64,000 bases of DNA from Adonisia turfae CCMR0081 (GTDB lineage: Bacteria > Cyanobacteriota > Cyanobacteriia > Phormidesmidales > Phormidesmidaceae): the NCBI RefSeq assembly GCF_011009555.1, contig NZ_QXHD01000004.1, positions 1,036,314-1,100,313 of the forward strand. The letters run 5' to 3'. The notes beneath the pieces are model-generated. The model did not search any database, was not told the origin of the DNA, and worked only from the letters and a program-made list of their open reading frames with translations. Of the stretch, positions 26,004-34,800 are shown piece after piece. The translations under genes were made by a program, and so were the position numbers. The first letter of the stretch is position 1, and each line of letters begins with the position of its first letter.

Positions 26004-26462
26004 TCAAGTTTTACCACCGGACGGCGATGTCCTATCACGAATGTCAGTTTTGACAACATCCAGATCAGTCCTCACAGGTTGATCCGATGCACCTTGACCA
26101 AATTGGTGATGTTTGCGGCGAGCCAATAACTCCTTAATAGAAGCAACCGAAGATTTTTCAGGCTGATCAATAGTGATTTGTAGATTGGGCCCAGATCGTG
26201 CCAACCTGACCACTAGACCATTTTCTGCCGTTACATTTTGAATGCGCTTGCCATCCAGATAGGTTCCATTAGTACCTATGCTCTGGATTGCCCAACCAGC
26301 AACCCCTCTATGTATCTCTAGATGATGTCGAGACACAACAGCACTGTAAAGAACAACATCATTATCAGTAGAACGGCCAATGCGAATGACGTCTTGCTCC
26401 TCAAAGGACCAGTTCTGTATGGGGGTTTTATTGAGCGGGTGAAGTAACGATAAGGTAATCAC
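26004..26462 (-). CDS. FHA-domain protein
   Basis: 152 residues when started from the GTG at 26462 (reading VITLSLLHPLNKTPIQNWSF). The frame is open to an ATG at 26513, but that extension is cysteine-rich and unlike FHA proteins. The FHA domain spans about 10-95: 'IRIGRSTDNDVVL' and 'VVSRHHLEIHRG' then 'GTNGTYLDGKRI', including the Arg, Ser-Arg-His and Asn-Gly residues that bind phosphothreonine. The C-terminal 50 residues are polar and disordered-looking. It is the middle gene of the FHA/FHA/LRAT operon. It presumably binds a Thr-phosphorylated partner made by a Ser/Thr kinase located elsewhere. Confidence 0.85.
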   Translation of the reverse strand: MITLSLLHPLNKTPIQNWSFEEQDVIRIGRSTDNDVVLYSAVVSRHHLEIHRGVAGWAIQSIGTNGTYLDGKRIQNVTAENGLVVRLARSGPNLQITIDQPEKSSVASIKELLARRKHHQFGQGASDQPVRTDLDVVKTDIRDRTSPSGGKT

Positions 26463-26545
26463 GTTAATACATCGAAGGGCAATGTAACACAAATGACAGG
26501 GCAAAAGCAGCAACTAAACTAGGAACTCGATACCTTTGCTAATTC

Positions 26546-27301
26546 TCATGCGAGTTGAAAAATAAAGCTCACCTTATCACCTTTTCCAAGGGCAATGCGA
26601 TCGCCAGGGCGCAAACGATGACGATTGCCTACAGCAAGCGGTAGATTATTAATGTACGTACCATTGGAACTGCCAACATCCTCAATATAGTAGACATCGC
26701 CCTCAATACGGATATTGGCATGAACACGAGACACAATTTCCGATTCTGGAAAACCCGATACATCTAAATCTGGTGGGATGCGATCGTTGGGTTTACCCAT
26801 GTGAATCAGATCTAAACCGAGCGGCAGCTCCAAAATCGTATCGGTTTGAATATGTAGCAACCTGGCAGTCTGGATCTGGATCTGTGTTTGGGGAGTTGTC
26901 ACACTCGCCATTGGCTGTGTAGTTGGCGGTTCGCTAACAATGTCAACAGCTGTTGGAATAGTTTCTGGAACTGGATCCGCAGGCAGCGGCGGTGGTGGAG
27001 CCACAGATAAGGGATCTGGTGGTACCAGGGGATCAGGCTCAATCAAATCTGACGATGACCCAACCGGTAAGGGAGTCGGTGGGTCATCTGTGGAAACCGG
27101 TTCAGCCGGTGCTGAAGGCTCCGCCACTGGCACAGCCTGATTAGCTAGGCTATGACCGCATTGACCGCAAAAACTCGCATCTGCCTGAACCGTTGCTCCA
27201 CAATTTGAGCATGTGAGCAATTCTGGGAGTGGCGTGTAACATGCTTCACACTGAGAAGCTCCTTCTGGGTTTTGGTAGTTACAATTTGGGCAAATAATCA
27301 T
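26546..27301 (-). CDS. Double zinc-ribbon plus FHA-domain protein
   Basis: 251 residues. Residues 4-48 hold eight cysteines in four pairs (C4/C7, C18/C21, C31/C34, C45/C48), forming two zinc ribbons. Residues 55-135 are a proline/acidic linker rich in P, V, S and D. Residues 160-250 form an FHA domain with 'IVSRVHANIRI' and 'GSSNGTYINNLPL'. The ribbons may bind nucleic acid or protein, and the FHA domain binds phosphothreonine. It is the first gene of the three-gene operon (32 bp to the next coding frame). The promoter lies between 27302 and 27484. Confidence 0.88.
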   Translation of the reverse strand: MIICPNCNYQNPEGASQCEACYTPLPELLTCSNCGATVQADASFCGQCGHSLANQAVPVAEPSAPAEPVSTDDPPTPLPVGSSSDLIEPDPLVPPDPLSVAPPPPLPADPVPETIPTAVDIVSEPPTTQPMASVTTPQTQIQIQTARLLHIQTDTILELPLGLDLIHMGKPNDRIPPDLDVSGFPESEIVSRVHANIRIEGDVYYIEDVGSSNGTYINNLPLAVGNRHRLRPGDRIALGKGDKVSFIFQLA

Positions 27302-27484
27302 AGCGGTCTGGTTTGCGCTCTAGCCATGTATAAACTACACGGTTTCGACGATTTTCTGATGATGCTTTGGTAGAAATATAGGCAATCTTTGCCTTTGCTC
27401 CGTATTCTTAGTTTAGATAAGCTTTCAGGAGACAGAGGGGCATTCCCCCTGGAGGTAATACACATCCAGGGCAGGACCAGCAGT

Positions 27485-28246
27485 TTAATGCAATGTGCGC
27501 TCTATCGATGCAGGTAATCCTGCGCTCGCATCTTGATCCAATAGCCATCTCAGCTCACCCGTTGGCGAAACCAACCGAGCAGGATAGGTAGCGCTATTGG
27601 CAGTGGGCGCAAACACCTGAGATAAGGCTGTTTGCTTGTTAGCACCAGCCACTAAAAACATCACATGGCGAGCCTGATTAATCACGGGCGCAGTCAATGT
27701 AATTCTGGGTTGATCGGCTTTTTGGCCCACGGTTACCCAGCGTTCAGTTTCATTCAAAGCCTCTGTATGGGGAAACAGCGAGGCTGTGTGACCATCGTCG
27801 CCCATGCCCAATAAGATGATGTCAAAGGCGGGAATTTCAGTAGTATCAAAACTTGTCGCTAACGCCTGCTGGTATTGGTCGGCACTACTGTTAGGGGAAT
27901 CCGTCTCTGTCGGCACTGTAAAAATATTCTCAGCAGGAATCGCCACGTGGTTCAGCCAAGCTTCGTAGGTCATCTTGGCATTGCTATCGGCATGGGTGGC
28001 TGGCACATAACGCTCATCCCCCCAGTAAATATAGAGCTGTTCCCAGGGCAAATCGGTTTGGGCCAGGGCCTGGTACAAGGGCTTGGGTGTACTGCCCCCT
28101 GACAGAGCAATTGAGCAGCGGCCACGGGTTGCGATCGCATCACGAATCAGCTCTATCACCTGGTCAGTCGCTGCCGCCACAAGCGCAGCCTTATCAACGT
28201 ATACATGAACCTGAGGCATGGCCAAAGAGGATGGAGCGACAGTCAT
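27485..28246 (-). CDS. pgl: 6-phosphogluconolactonase
   Basis: 253 residues of the DevB/Pgl type, the second enzyme of the oxidative pentose-phosphate pathway, which hydrolyses 6-phosphogluconolactone. Signature blocks are 'IALSGGSTPKPLYQALA' (about 43-59), 'YWGDERYVPATHADSN' (about 74-89) and 'ILLGMGDDGHTASLFPHT' (about 143-160, with the catalytic His). Length is standard. In cyanobacteria this pathway carries night-time glucose oxidation. The gene is divergent from the GT gene at 28465, with a possible small frame (28281-28445) in between on the same strand. Confidence 0.95.
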   Translation of the reverse strand: MTVAPSSLAMPQVHVYVDKAALVAAATDQVIELIRDAIATRGRCSIALSGGSTPKPLYQALAQTDLPWEQLYIYWGDERYVPATHADSNAKMTYEAWLNHVAIPAENIFTVPTETDSPNSSADQYQQALATSFDTTEIPAFDIILLGMGDDGHTASLFPHTEALNETERWVTVGQKADQPRITLTAPVINQARHVMFLVAGANKQTALSQVFAPTANSATYPARLVSPTGELRWLLDQDASAGLPASIERTLH

Positions 28247-28280
28247 AGGTCGTCAGAATTAAAACTCATTTCCCTGAACG

Positions 28281-28445
28281 CTAACTCAGCTTATGGGGAG
28301 TCTTCGCTACTCTTAATAGACTTTGTATTATTCTGAGCAGTCGTACCACTAACCAAGATGTGCCCCTAAGAGTGACAACGCCCAACTTGGACTTGAGTAG
28401 GTCTAATACATCGCTCACTGAGGTCCTACCATCAGAGTTAACCAT
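28281..28445 (-). CDS. Possible small protein upstream of pgl
   Basis: A 54-codon frame (MVNSDGRTSVSDVLDLLKSK) with a plausible amphipathic helix and basic C-terminus, ending 34 bp before pgl on the same strand. The frame extends to 28499 into the divergent gene. No family is recognised and no clear ribosome-binding site is seen, so it may be chance. It is kept because it fills the interval and its composition is protein-like. Confidence 0.22.
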   Translation of the reverse strand: MVNSDGRTSVSDVLDLLKSKLGVVTLRGTSWLVVRLLRIIQSLLRVAKTPHKLS

Positions 28446-28464
28446 GCCGGGAGAGACATAGGTA

Positions 28465-29199
28465 GTGAGTTTAATTTCTGTTGTTTTGCCTTGCCTCAAT
28501 GAAATCAGACATGGCTATTTGCCACGCATTCTGGATAACCTCGCTCAGCAATCTGGGGAGAAGCAGCTAATCATCGTCATGAGCCCGAGCATAGACGGCA
28601 CCTATGACGTGATTACCCAACATCCAGCAGCAGATCAATTTAAGCTGATTGATTCTGACGCCACCAATCGTGCCCAGCGGCTGACCGTTGGGATTGAAGC
28701 CAGCCAGGGAGACATTGTCCTGCTGCATCATCCGGCCACGTTGCTCCCACCCGATGCCCTCTCTCAAGTCAGAGGGCTCATGGCAAACACCATGCTCACC
28801 TGGGGAGGGTTCCGCCACAGCTTTGACTTCGACCATTGGCTGCTGCGGTTTACCTCCTGGTACTCGACGACCCAACGGCCACGCTTTAGCCGGATTCTCT
28901 ATCTAGATCACTGCATCTTTGCCCGAAGAGAGGCCCTTATGGCCATTGGCGGTGTGCCTGACATGGACATTTTTGAAGATACCGCCCTCAGCCATGCCCT
29001 GGGTAAGTTTGGTCCACCTTGTATCGCTCCAGGCACCATCGTTACCTCGGCCCGCCGGTTTAGAGAACGAGGAATCTATAAGCATGCTGCCTTAAATCAG
29101 CTTCTAAAGCTGATGTATCACGCCAAGCTAGATCCTAAAAAAATGAACTGGCTATACGAAGGGAACAGCCAAATTAACGTAAACTACGACGAAAAGTAA
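28465..29199 (+). CDS. GT2-fold glycosyltransferase-like protein with altered sugar-nucleotide motifs
   Basis: 244 residues, GTG start. The fold is read from 'SLISVVLPCLNEIRHGYLPR' at the N-terminus, the TIGR04283-like segment 'RAQRLTVGIEASQGDIVLLH' near 72-91, and the C-terminal 'GGVPDMDIFEDTALSHALGK'. Two usual features are weakened: the 'DGGSTDGT' loop reads MSPSIDGT, and the DxD metal site ('HAD') reads HHP. It may therefore not be an ordinary GDP/UDP-sugar transferase. It starts a plus-strand run followed 14 bp later by recO. Fold assignment is good, activity uncertain. Confidence 0.72.
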   Translation: MSLISVVLPCLNEIRHGYLPRILDNLAQQSGEKQLIIVMSPSIDGTYDVITQHPAADQFKLIDSDATNRAQRLTVGIEASQGDIVLLHHPATLLPPDALSQVRGLMANTMLTWGGFRHSFDFDHWLLRFTSWYSTTQRPRFSRILYLDHCIFARREALMAIGGVPDMDIFEDTALSHALGKFGPPCIAPGTIVTSARRFRERGIYKHAALNQLLKLMYHAKLDPKKMNWLYEGNSQINVNYDEK

Positions 29200-29213
29200 G
29201 TCGTGAGTGCTTA

Positions 29214-30083
29214 ATGTCCCGCACCTATAAAGCCACTGGTATCAACCTTAAAGCTGCTCCGATGGGTGAGACCGATCGGTTGATCACTATTTTGACTAAA
29301 GAACATGGGCTGCTGCGTGCGATCGCACCTGGAGCCCGCAAGCATAAGTCTCGTCTAGGAGGTCGCAGTGGTCTTTTTGTGGTGAATGAGCTGATGTTGT
29401 CCAAAGGGAAATCTCTGGACAAAATGATTCAAGCTCAAACTCAGCAGTCATTTCCAGGGTTAAGTCAAGATCTGGTACGGCTAACAGCGGGACAGTATCT
29501 TGCAGAATTGGTGCTATGTGAAGCCAGCGAACAACCTCAAGCAGAGCTGTTTGCGCTACTGGTTGCCCATTTAGAACGGTTAGAGACTGCTCCATCAGGA
29601 GCTGTGCTGGCTTGTTTGGCCCACGGGACCTTTCACATTTTGGCCCTTGCCGGAATCGCCCCAGAATTACGCCACTGCTGCCTGAGTCGCACCCCCATCA
29701 AGCCCCAGCTGGGGAGCCAATGGCAGGTGGGGTTTAGCATTTCTGCAGGTGGGGTGATCACCCTAGAGCAACTAGAGCGACTAGAAAATAATGCTGGACC
29801 CATGGATTATGAAGCTGGGCGTCGCAAACGTATCTATGGTTCATTAACAACGACCATTGGAGCCCCAGAATTAGCACTTTTGCAACAATTAGGGCAAGCA
29901 GAACTTGTGTTCACCCAGGATAGTTCTTTACCATCTATAGAAGGAGTTGGTACAGCCCCCCATAGTTTGTGGCGTCGTGTTGAACGTCTGCTGAGAAACT
30001 ATGCTCAGTTTCATTTTGATCGCCCCATTCGATCGGCTGCACTACTCGATAGCTGCTTTGCTTCACCTGTTTATGCTTCGTGA
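29214..30083 (+). CDS. recO: DNA repair protein RecO
   Basis: 289 residues. An N-terminal OB-fold ('YKATGINLKAAPMGETDRLI', with 'EHGLLRAIAPGARK') precedes the helical RecO C-domain with 'CLAHGTFHILALAGIAPEL' and a weakly conserved Zn region (RHCCLSRTPI) in which the usual CxxC pairs are incomplete. RecO binds single-stranded DNA and, with RecR, loads RecA onto SSB-coated gaps. It is 14 bp downstream of the GT-like gene and overlaps the MFS start by 11 bp, so these are probably co-transcribed. The assignment is firm on order of motifs and length, although the finger is degenerate. Confidence 0.88.
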   Translation: MSRTYKATGINLKAAPMGETDRLITILTKEHGLLRAIAPGARKHKSRLGGRSGLFVVNELMLSKGKSLDKMIQAQTQQSFPGLSQDLVRLTAGQYLAELVLCEASEQPQAELFALLVAHLERLETAPSGAVLACLAHGTFHILALAGIAPELRHCCLSRTPIKPQLGSQWQVGFSISAGGVITLEQLERLENNAGPMDYEAGRRKRIYGSLTTTIGAPELALLQQLGQAELVFTQDSSLPSIEGVGTAPHSLWRRVERLLRNYAQFHFDRPIRSAALLDSCFASPVYAS

Positions 30084-31569
30084 GTCAGACCCAAGTGCAT
30101 CTAAGATTTCTGACGGTTCTGGCTACCAGCCAGGCCTGGATGAGGCTGGGTTGACCGAGAGATCACCGGCTTCAGAGCATGGGCATCCAGACACTCTAAC
30201 GGCAGACAATCGATTACCAGCTGTATCAGCAGCAGTGGACAAAGATACTTCAAACACTGGTGCTACTGGACCACAAACTGGCTTTTGGCCAGTGCTACAG
30301 AACCGTAATTTTCTCACGCTTTGGTGTGGTCAAGTTTTTTCGCAACTGGCCGATAAGGTGTACCTGGTTCTAATGATTGCCATCATTGCCAGTCAGTATG
30401 AAGTACCGGGTCAAACCATCAGTGGTTGGGTATCGGCTGTGATGATCGCATTTACGATTCCAGCGGTCCTATTTGGCTCATTGGCCGGGGTCTATGTAGA
30501 TCGCTGGCTGAAGCGGCCAGTCTTAGTGCTGACTAATTTGCTGCGAGGAACCTTAGTCATTTTGTTGCCCTTAGGACTATGGCTAAGCCATGACTGGGGC
30601 ACGATAGCAGGTATCCCCGTAAGCTTTTGCCTGCTGTTAGTGGTCACCTTTTTGGTGTCGACGCTCACCCAGTTTTTTGCCCCAGCAGAACAGTCTGCCA
30701 TTCCGCTAATTGTGGACGAGCGCCATCTGCTATCGGCAAATTCCCTCTATACCACCACCATGATGGCATCGGTGATTATTGGATTTGCGGTGGGGGAGCC
30801 GCTGCTTGCGATCGCAGATAAACTCCTTGCCTCTTTTGATGGCAACAGCGGCATTGGCAAAGACATCTTAGTCGGGCTGAGCTACTGCCTGGCTGGCGTC
30901 ATCCTGATGCTGATGCGTACCGGCGAATCTTCCGAGAATCTCACCAAAGACAGCCATGTCCTGACCGATATCAAAGAGGGTTTGCGCTACATCAAACAGC
31001 GCCCTCCCATTCGTAACGCCATTATTCAGCTGGTGCTACTATTCTCTGTATTTGCAGCACTGGCAGTGCTAGCGGTGCGTCTAGCTGAAGTTATCCCTGC
31101 GCTCAAATCGTCCCAATTTGGCGTGTTACTAGCCTCAGGCGGCGTCGGTATGGGCATAGGCGCAGCCCTGATTGGTCACGCGGGTCATCGCTTTGCGCGA
31201 CGTCAGCTGAGTCTGGTGGGTCTATTGGGCATGGGAGCTGCCCTAGGGGGTCTTTCGATGACAATTCATAGCCTGTGGGGTAGCCTAGCGCTGATCGCCA
31301 TACTGGGCATTTTTGCAGCCACGGTTGGTATCCCCATGCAAACCACAGTGCAAGAGCAAACCCCTGAAGATATGCGCGGTAAAGTTTTTGGACTACAAAA
31401 CAACCTTGTCAACATTGCCTTGAGCTTACCCTTGGCCTTAGCAGGCGTCGCAGAAGCGTTTCTAGGGTTACGTTTAGTACTGTTGAGTCTCGCAGCCATC
31501 GTCATTCTAGGCGGTATCTTCACCCAAACTGTTTTCACTGTCCCAGCAGAAACCTCCTCCCCACCCTAG
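30073..31569 (+). CDS. Major facilitator superfamily transporter (EntS-like exporter family)
   Basis: 498 residues from ATG 30073, inside the last codons of recO. The earlier ATG at 30001 lies deep in recO and is less likely. An 80-residue acidic/polar N-terminus precedes 12 predicted membrane spans, starting 'NRNFLTLWCGQVFSQLADKV', the MFS_3/EntS-type first helix. Members export small molecules such as siderophores or drugs; the substrate is unknown. The extended polar N-terminus (Asp/Ser/Thr-rich) is unusual and probably cytoplasmic and disordered. The overlap with recO implies translational coupling. Confidence 0.85.
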   Translation: MLRESDPSASKISDGSGYQPGLDEAGLTERSPASEHGHPDTLTADNRLPAVSAAVDKDTSNTGATGPQTGFWPVLQNRNFLTLWCGQVFSQLADKVYLVLMIAIIASQYEVPGQTISGWVSAVMIAFTIPAVLFGSLAGVYVDRWLKRPVLVLTNLLRGTLVILLPLGLWLSHDWGTIAGIPVSFCLLLVVTFLVSTLTQFFAPAEQSAIPLIVDERHLLSANSLYTTTMMASVIIGFAVGEPLLAIADKLLASFDGNSGIGKDILVGLSYCLAGVILMLMRTGESSENLTKDSHVLTDIKEGLRYIKQRPPIRNAIIQLVLLFSVFAALAVLAVRLAEVIPALKSSQFGVLLASGGVGMGIGAALIGHAGHRFARRQLSLVGLLGMGAALGGLSMTIHSLWGSLALIAILGIFAATVGIPMQTTVQEQTPEDMRGKVFGLQNNLVNIALSLPLALAGVAEAFLGLRLVLLSLAAIVILGGIFTQTVFTVPAETSSPP

Positions 31570-31896
31570 AACCAGGACAAAACTAGAGTCCTCAAGCTCC
31601 GATCAGGGCTATCAGCATGGTTAACTACTCCCCATCGTCCCTTCTCCAATCCCCATCGATTCCCAAATTCCAATCTCTCTGAGCAGTCATTACCAAGGAA
31701 ATCCTAAAATCCTGATAAAGTCATATAAAGCATTCGTACGGTTGCTTAAGCAGCATTAAGTTACGTTACTTAAACAGTTGCTTGAGTAAACAAGGGTTCC
31801 TAGGGGCGTCTTGCCAAGCGGTTGAATTCGCAAAGCCGTTCATGTCTGCTTTTGAAAACGCCCTTTTATAAATGTCTGATTTATAGACCCGTTTAG
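31570..31896 (+). promoter_or_regulatory. Leader region of GT4 gene with tRNA-like fold
   Basis: About 330 bp without a gene. At 31803-31864 a GGGGCGT/ACGCCCT stem (one G-T pair) encloses an arm like a tRNA D-arm (TTGC, loop with AAGCGGTT, GCAA) and a shorter second arm, and the right stem runs into TTTT. It ends 32 bp before the GT start codon. A complete tRNA is not formed: there is no T-arm. Confidence 0.35.
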
Positions 31897-33057
31897 ATGC
31901 ACATTGCATGGATTGGTAAAAAGTCTCCATTTTGTGGAAATGTCACCTATGGTCGAGAGATTACAAATGCTCTACTAGATCGTGGTTATCGAGTGACATT
32001 TCTCCACTTTGCTACCGATGCAGAGTCAGAAGGTGAGCACGTTGGCTATGAAGAGGTTTCATTACCCTTTATTTTCAAATCGCAGATCCTCATTATTCCC
32101 AGCTTTCGTTCAGCACGCAGGCTGGCTGAGGTACTGGCAGAACTCAAGCCAGATCTAGTGCATGCATCGTTATCTCTATCACCTTTGGATTTTAAGCTAC
32201 CGGAAATTTGCCACGAGCAGGGAATTCCGCTGGTAGCTACATTTCATCCTGCCTTTGATCGCAAACGCCGCAACCTGACGTCAGGAACTCAGCATTTTAC
32301 CTATCAGCTGTATGCTCCTCGGCTGGCCAACTATGACCAGGTGATCGTTTTTTCTCGCATGCAGCAAGAACTCTTAGTCAAACTTGGAGTACCTGCAGAA
32401 CGGGTAGCCGTTATTCCAAACGGTGTGGATATCTATCGGTATGCTCCTGGCCATTCCCGCATCAAACAAGAATTTAGGGCGGACCAAATCTATGTTTATC
32501 AGGGCCGACTGGCTATTGAGAAAAATGTAGAGTCGCTGCTCAAGGGTTGGAAACTGGCCAACATGAGAGGCAAGAACAAACTTATCATTGTCGGCAGTGG
32601 TCCCCTAGAAATGGCCTTAAAGACGGCTTACGGAGCCGATACTTCAGTCATTTGGCTAGGTTTCGTTGCCGATGAGAATCGCCGCATCGAAATTTTGCAA
32701 GGTGCGGATGCATTTATTTTGCCGTCCTTAATTGAAGGACTATCGTTATCGTTATTGGAGGCGATGGCCTGTGGTGCAGCCTGCATTGCTACTGATGCGG
32801 GGGCCGATGGCGAAGTGCTCGAAAACGGAGCAGGTATTGTGATTGATACTCAACGTGTAGCACAGCAGTTACAAACTATTTTGCCCTTACTGCGAAATCA
32901 TCCTGAAATGCTTTCAATTTTGAGCAGCAAGGCTCGTCAGCGTGTTTTGGATCGCTATACCCTCAGCCAAAATATCACCCAGCTAGAAAATCTTTACGCT
33001 CGTATGGTGCCGAGCAAGGCCCGATATTACATCCCTAAACAGGTCAGCCGCATCTAA
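31897..33057 (+). CDS. GT4-family glycosyltransferase
   Basis: 386 residues with the two-Rossmann GT-B fold. The N-terminal acceptor domain starts 'MHIAWIGKKSPFCGNVTYGR'. The C-terminal nucleotide-sugar domain contains 'VYQGRLAIEKNVESLLKGW', 'LIIVGSGPLEMALK' and 'DAFILPSLIEGLSLSLLEAM', the E-x7-E motif of GT4 enzymes. It retains all expected features, so it should be active on a lipid- or polysaccharide-linked acceptor. It resembles the sulfolipid-synthase SqdX only in general fold and should not be named so. It is monocistronic, and a palindromic repeat lies in the 68 bp before the convergent gene. Confidence 0.88.
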   Translation: MHIAWIGKKSPFCGNVTYGREITNALLDRGYRVTFLHFATDAESEGEHVGYEEVSLPFIFKSQILIIPSFRSARRLAEVLAELKPDLVHASLSLSPLDFKLPEICHEQGIPLVATFHPAFDRKRRNLTSGTQHFTYQLYAPRLANYDQVIVFSRMQQELLVKLGVPAERVAVIPNGVDIYRYAPGHSRIKQEFRADQIYVYQGRLAIEKNVESLLKGWKLANMRGKNKLIIVGSGPLEMALKTAYGADTSVIWLGFVADENRRIEILQGADAFILPSLIEGLSLSLLEAMACGAACIATDAGADGEVLENGAGIVIDTQRVAQQLQTILPLLRNHPEMLSILSSKARQRVLDRYTLSQNITQLENLYARMVPSKARYYIPKQVSRI

Positions 33058-33068
33058 TGAAATATCCA

Positions 33069-33100
33069 TCGTAGGGACGTTCCAGGGAACGCCCCTACGA
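33069..33100. repeat. Palindromic intergenic repeat, copy B
   Basis: The arms TCGTAGGGACGTTCC and GGAACGCCCCTACGA (one A-C mismatch) with a 2-nt loop. It shares its core with the element at 17751-17792. Between two convergent genes it can serve as a bidirectional transcription end. Confidence 0.65.
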
Positions 33101-33125
33101 GGATTACCCTCCAATGGCACAACCC

Positions 33126-33758
33126 TTAAATATAAATGGGAATTTGATTGAGCAATTCCAAGTCTTCTGGGCGATCCACATCCCGCAGCTGCTCCAGGGT
33201 AACAACGGATAGGTTTAGATGATTTGCGATCGCAATCGTCCGCTCAAAGACCTCACCAGTGCCCCATGGAATATTCTCAAATAGTTGGAACTGGGGTCGA
33301 TTTAACCCAATCAAGTAGTACCCCCCATCCGCCGCTGGCCCTAACACCACATCATGGGTTTTGAGCTGTTTAAACGCCTGCTCAAAATGGCGGGTACTCA
33401 GCTGAGGGCAGTCAGCCCCAATCGCAACCACAGCATCCCTGCCTGACCGAAAATTCTCTACAAATGCCTGGTGCAAGCGACTGCCTAAACCACCAGAAAA
33501 CTGCGGCAGATAGGTAAACTGCCGCCCTAACCAGGCTTGCATCTGCGACAAACTACCGCCAGAAAAATGGATTTGCCGATCAATATCTGGACGCAGAGCA
33601 GCCATTTCATTGGCCATGGATGCCGTCATCCATCGCTGGAGTTCAGCCGCCTGCGCCGCACCTAAATAGGGAATCAGCCGGGTTTTAGTATTGCCAGCTT
33701 CGGGGTACCGTGTGAACAACATCAGACAAGCACTCGTATGCACGATGTCACCCCTCAT
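33126..33758 (-). CDS. TIGR04282/DUF2064-family glycosyltransferase-like protein
   Basis: 210 residues. 'LFTRYPEAGNTKTRL' near 14-28, 'AIGADCPQLSTRHFEQAF' and 'VVLGPAADGGYYLIGL' are the conserved blocks of the family, which has a nucleotidyltransferase-like GT-A fold. The DxGGYYLIG block carries the likely metal-binding aspartates. Members are often found with TIGR04283 transferases in arsenosugar-like gene clusters; here the related GT2-like gene at 28465 is 4 kb away. It is convergent with the GT4 gene. The biochemical role is not established. Confidence 0.8.
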   Translation of the reverse strand: MRGDIVHTSACLMLFTRYPEAGNTKTRLIPYLGAAQAAELQRWMTASMANEMAALRPDIDRQIHFSGGSLSQMQAWLGRQFTYLPQFSGGLGSRLHQAFVENFRSGRDAVVAIGADCPQLSTRHFEQAFKQLKTHDVVLGPAADGGYYLIGLNRPQFQLFENIPWGTGEVFERTIAIANHLNLSVVTLEQLRDVDRPEDLELLNQIPIYI

Positions 33759-33876
33759 TGTTTTGATGTTTGTTTAATGCCGTTGCTGATCTGCCATGGG
33801 CATCGATCAATAGCAGGCAGAATCTACCCAAACGCTACAGATAAAATCACATTGAGGATCAGCAACACCTGCTTTA

Positions 33877-34722
33877 CTATGGCTGGTTGTTGAGAGTCCA
33901 ATCGTAGTCGAAATAACTAACCTGATAATCACCAGCTTCCAAATAAGCCCGATCCTCATCACTAACGTACTGGCTAATAAAGTTCAGAACAGCTCGCTCT
34001 TCTTTGCTGCCGGTAAAGCCACTGTCTACACCATAGCTAGGGATCCAATCGCCGCCAAACCAACTGAAAATTTTAGACACCTTGACTTCGCCAGCTGCTT
34101 TATCGATTTTGAGGCCGTCAGGTCTTGCTAGCCATTGCTCTACTTGTTCATCCAGCTGAGCGTCAAGGTTTTCGCCGGTAAAGGCTTCGTTACGCAACGG
34201 GGGGCAGCTAATGGCAGCACAGACAATGGCCGCATGGAGTCGAGGTTCATCAAAGTCAACCCTCAGAACATCATGCTCAATGTTGTTTAACGTCTTTTCT
34301 TTTTCATTAATCGGATGCTTACGCAGACGCCACACCCCTGTAATATCTTTAATACTAGGCTTTAGAGGAGTTTGGTCAACAATCGATTTTAGTGTTAGAG
34401 AGTTATAAGCATTTATCCAAAAAGCAATTTGTTCTTCCTCACTCCAGCTGCTCAAAGTGGCATCATCCACAGTGGCTAAACCATTGTTGAATGTATCCAA
34501 CGCCTGTCGAGATTGTTGCAAATCAGCATAGTTGACCCAGCCAGAGTCGTCCACATAGGTACTCAGTACATCATCGTAAAGGGTGTAATCGACCCCCTGG
34601 GCAGACGCAATTTCTACCTGGGCTGAAGATGGGTCAGCGGTTGTAGTCACAGCACTCGTGGAGCAACCAACTAAACCAATGGAGCAAGTCAGAAAAAGGG
34701 CGGATAAATGCTTACGTTTCAT
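33877..34722 (-). CDS. DUF547 lipoprotein
   Basis: 281 residues. The signal peptide (MKRKHLSALFLTCSIGL) and lipobox L-V-G-C at about 17-20 mark a lipoprotein. DUF547 follows, with 'YDDVLSTYVDDSGWVNYADL', 'FWINAYNSLTLKSIVD' and 'LHAAIVCAAISCPPLRNEAF', the last containing the conserved Cys/His-rich block. Members are secreted proteins of unknown function; a protease-like fold has been proposed for related families. It is monocistronic on the minus strand, with a 78-bp gap from the GT2/GT87-like gene upstream. Confidence 0.82.
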   Translation of the reverse strand: MKRKHLSALFLTCSIGLVGCSTSAVTTTADPSSAQVEIASAQGVDYTLYDDVLSTYVDDSGWVNYADLQQSRQALDTFNNGLATVDDATLSSWSEEEQIAFWINAYNSLTLKSIVDQTPLKPSIKDITGVWRLRKHPINEKEKTLNNIEHDVLRVDFDEPRLHAAIVCAAISCPPLRNEAFTGENLDAQLDEQVEQWLARPDGLKIDKAAGEVKVSKIFSWFGGDWIPSYGVDSGFTGSKEERAVLNFISQYVSDEDRAYLEAGDYQVSYFDYDWTLNNQP

Positions 34723-34800
34723 AACTATTCTTGAATGAGGAGTCAGCGAGCAGTCACTTGCAATCTCTCATTGCCAACTGAACAAATCCTGAGAAGTGCA

